Shown piece by piece: positions 6,800 to 7,126 of a stretch of 7,126 nt of DNA. Position 1 is the stretch's first letter. Each line of letters starts with the position of its first letter. This DNA comes from Treponema sp. (lineage in GTDB: Bacteria; Spirochaetota; Spirochaetia; Treponematales; Treponemataceae). Both the position numbers and the translations under genes were made by a program. A model generated the notes under the pieces. It was not told where the DNA came from. It did no database searches and saw only the letters and a list, made by a program, of their open reading frames with translations. The stretch spans positions 1 through 7,126 of the forward strand of contig JAEDCN010000049.1 in NCBI GenBank assembly GCA_016294105.1, given 5' to 3'.

Positions 6800-7066
6800 T
6801 CATCTTCCTTTCTTCGGCGGGTAACTGCCCTTTGGGTGACAGCGGTGACGGTGGTGACGGCAGTTTTGGGATGCCCCCTGCCGATTGCCGTAACTGTCAC
6901 CCTTATCCCCTGCATGACGGTCATGACGATGGTGACGGTGTTTTTGGGATACTCCCTCGCAAGAGCTGTAACCGTCATGCCGCCGTTCTTTTATCCGAAG
7001 CCGCAAGGCGTAGGATAGCAGGGCGTAAGACCTGCCATAAGGGAGTCCAGAGGGAACGTCTGGCAC
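6800..7066 (-). CDS. Doubtful small His/Arg-rich reading frame upstream of the relaxase
   Basis: An open frame of 88 codons starting at a GTG (7064-7066) with no convincing ribosome site and stopping at 6800-6802, 6 bases before the relaxase ATG. Its last codons overlap the relaxase ribosome site. The product is rich in His and Arg mainly because the 9-bp repeats it crosses encode HRH-type triplets. The segment is better explained as structured non-coding DNA between oriT and mob. A competing frame from 6978 is equally open. I see no sign of a real protein, but the spacing to the relaxase keeps a leader peptide possible. Confidence 0.15.
   Translation of the reverse strand: MPDVPSGLPYGRSYALLSYALRLRIKERRHDGYSSCEGVSQKHRHHRHDRHAGDKGDSYGNRQGASQNCRHHRHRCHPKGSYPPKKGR
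6834..6902. repeat. 69-bp hairpin repeat, copy 1 (three 9-bp direct repeats plus inverted arm)
   Basis: Three tandem 9-bp units GGTGACRGY lie at 6835-6861 (GGTGACAGC, GGTGACGGT, GGTGACGGC). The unit ends with CTGTCACCC (6894-6902), an exact inverted copy of the first nine bases GGGTGACAG (6834-6842), so the whole segment can fold with a 9-bp closing stem. Inner pairs ACGGCA (6857-6862) with TGCCGT (6886-6891), or alternatively GGCAG with CTGCC, can extend the fold. A second copy begins exactly 78 bp further on. It lies between oriT and the relaxase start. Confidence 0.85.
6912..6980. repeat. 69-bp hairpin repeat, copy 2
   Basis: This segment has the same length and layout as copy 1, aligning without gaps at about 48 of 69 positions by my hand count. 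Three 9-bp units lie at 6913-6939 (CATGACGGT, CATGACGAT, GGTGACGGT). They are followed by a shared GTTTTGGGAT-like spacer and a closing inverted arm ACCGTCATGC (6971-6980), exactly complementary to GCATGACGGT (6912-6921). The stem differs from copy 1 at three pairs, and each difference is compensated on the other arm, so both stems stay perfect. Confidence 0.85.
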
Positions 7067-7082
7067 ACGGCTCTTTGCAGGG

Positions 7083-7106
7083 CAAAGTGTAGTGTGTTAC
7101 ACCCTG
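7083..7106 (+). other. oriT with MobV-type nick site
   Basis: The plus strand carries TAGTGTG/TTA at 7090-7099, identical to the nick motif of pMV158-type MobV origins, where cleavage falls between G and T (here between 7096 and 7097). It sits in the expected fold: stem arms GTGTA (7087-7091) and TACAC (7098-7102) around the loop GTGTGT, with further outer pairs C7083-G7106 and A7084-T7105. Motif, stem-loop and position upstream of a MobV relaxase agree. The nicked strand is the plus strand, whose 5' end runs rightward away from the mob operon, so in the circular form the operon would be transferred last. Confidence 0.9.
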
Positions 7107-7126
7107 TAAACGCAGTCGGAAAAATC

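Larger units (their letters stand above)
2515..7126 (-). mobile_element. Integrative mobilizable element (TnpX-type recombinase, MobV relaxase), recombinase end only
   Basis: The element carries, all in one direction, an oriT, a MobV relaxase, a ParB-like protein, a YdbC-like protein, a small element protein and a large serine recombinase at its terminus. There is no type IV secretion gene in the window, so it would depend on a helper conjugative system. The left boundary is the junction inside the helicase gene. The right boundary and any cargo (for example resistance genes) are outside the window. Calling it an IME rather than part of a larger conjugative element is an inference. Confidence 0.8.

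Noticed and set aside
6604..6978. Minus-strand open frame with a Val/Thr repeat (MTVTALAREYP start)
   Set aside because: Its repetitive first half simply reflects the 9-bp DNA repeats, and its second half overlaps the relaxase out of frame for about 190 bases. The start has no good ribosome site.
6834..6980. CRISPR array
   Set aside because: Repeat units are 9 bp and directly adjacent with no unique spacers, and the two larger copies are imperfect with internal inverted arms.
7060..7126. Promoter for the mob operon overlapping oriT, as in pMV158
   Set aside because: TTTACA and TACACT occur on the minus strand but are only 13 bases apart, which is too close for a sigma-A promoter. The real promoter may be elsewhere in the leader or beyond the window.

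Overview
The window looks like accessory DNA from a Gram-positive gut-type Bacillota, most plausibly a Clostridia/Lachnospiraceae-like host. The host call is an inference from gene families (TnpX-type large serine recombinase, MobV relaxase, YdbC/PC4-like protein, ICE-type SNF2 helicase), from Shine-Dalgarno-led starts and from base composition. No rRNA, tRNA or housekeeping gene is present to fix the species. All credible genes lie on the minus strand, so transcription runs from right to left.

Right part, about 2520 to 7126: the recombinase end of an integrative mobilizable element. In transcription order it holds an oriT with the MobV nick motif TAGTGTG/TTA (7090-7099), a structured non-coding segment made of two diverged 69-bp hairpin repeats (6834-6980), a MobV relaxase (5828-6793), a ParB-like protein (4966-5820), a YdbC/PC4-like small protein (4690-4920), a small element protein (4427-4690) and a large serine recombinase (2369-4372). 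The genes are tightly packed: 7 bp from mob to parB and a 1-base TAATG overlap after the YdbC-like gene. They read as one mobilization/maintenance/integration operon. The relaxase would nick at oriT and pilot the strand through a helper conjugation channel. The recombinase would excise and integrate the element. The far end of the element lies beyond position 7126.

Junction, about 2515 to 2524: the recombinase frame runs without a stop out of the element into a different gene, the C-terminal part of an ICE-type SNF2/DEAD helicase (1563-2522). That fragment opens abruptly at helicase motif VI (TDLAQRQGRIERQGN). The element has therefore landed inside the helicase gene, and the missing 5' part should lie beyond the right end. 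This is a nested structure: a mobilizable element inside what was probably a conjugative element.

Left part, 1 to about 1560: an AT-rich segment with one gene (59-1402) for a membrane protein with two N-terminal transmembrane helices and a TPR-like cytoplasmic domain. It has its own good sigma-A-type promoter at 1551-1579. Its composition differs sharply from the rest, suggesting a separate origin.

The observations most worth following are the two hairpin repeats with compensatory base changes between oriT and the relaxase, the 27-bp near-palindrome inside parB, and the recombinase C-terminus that is set by the DNA it is inserted next to.
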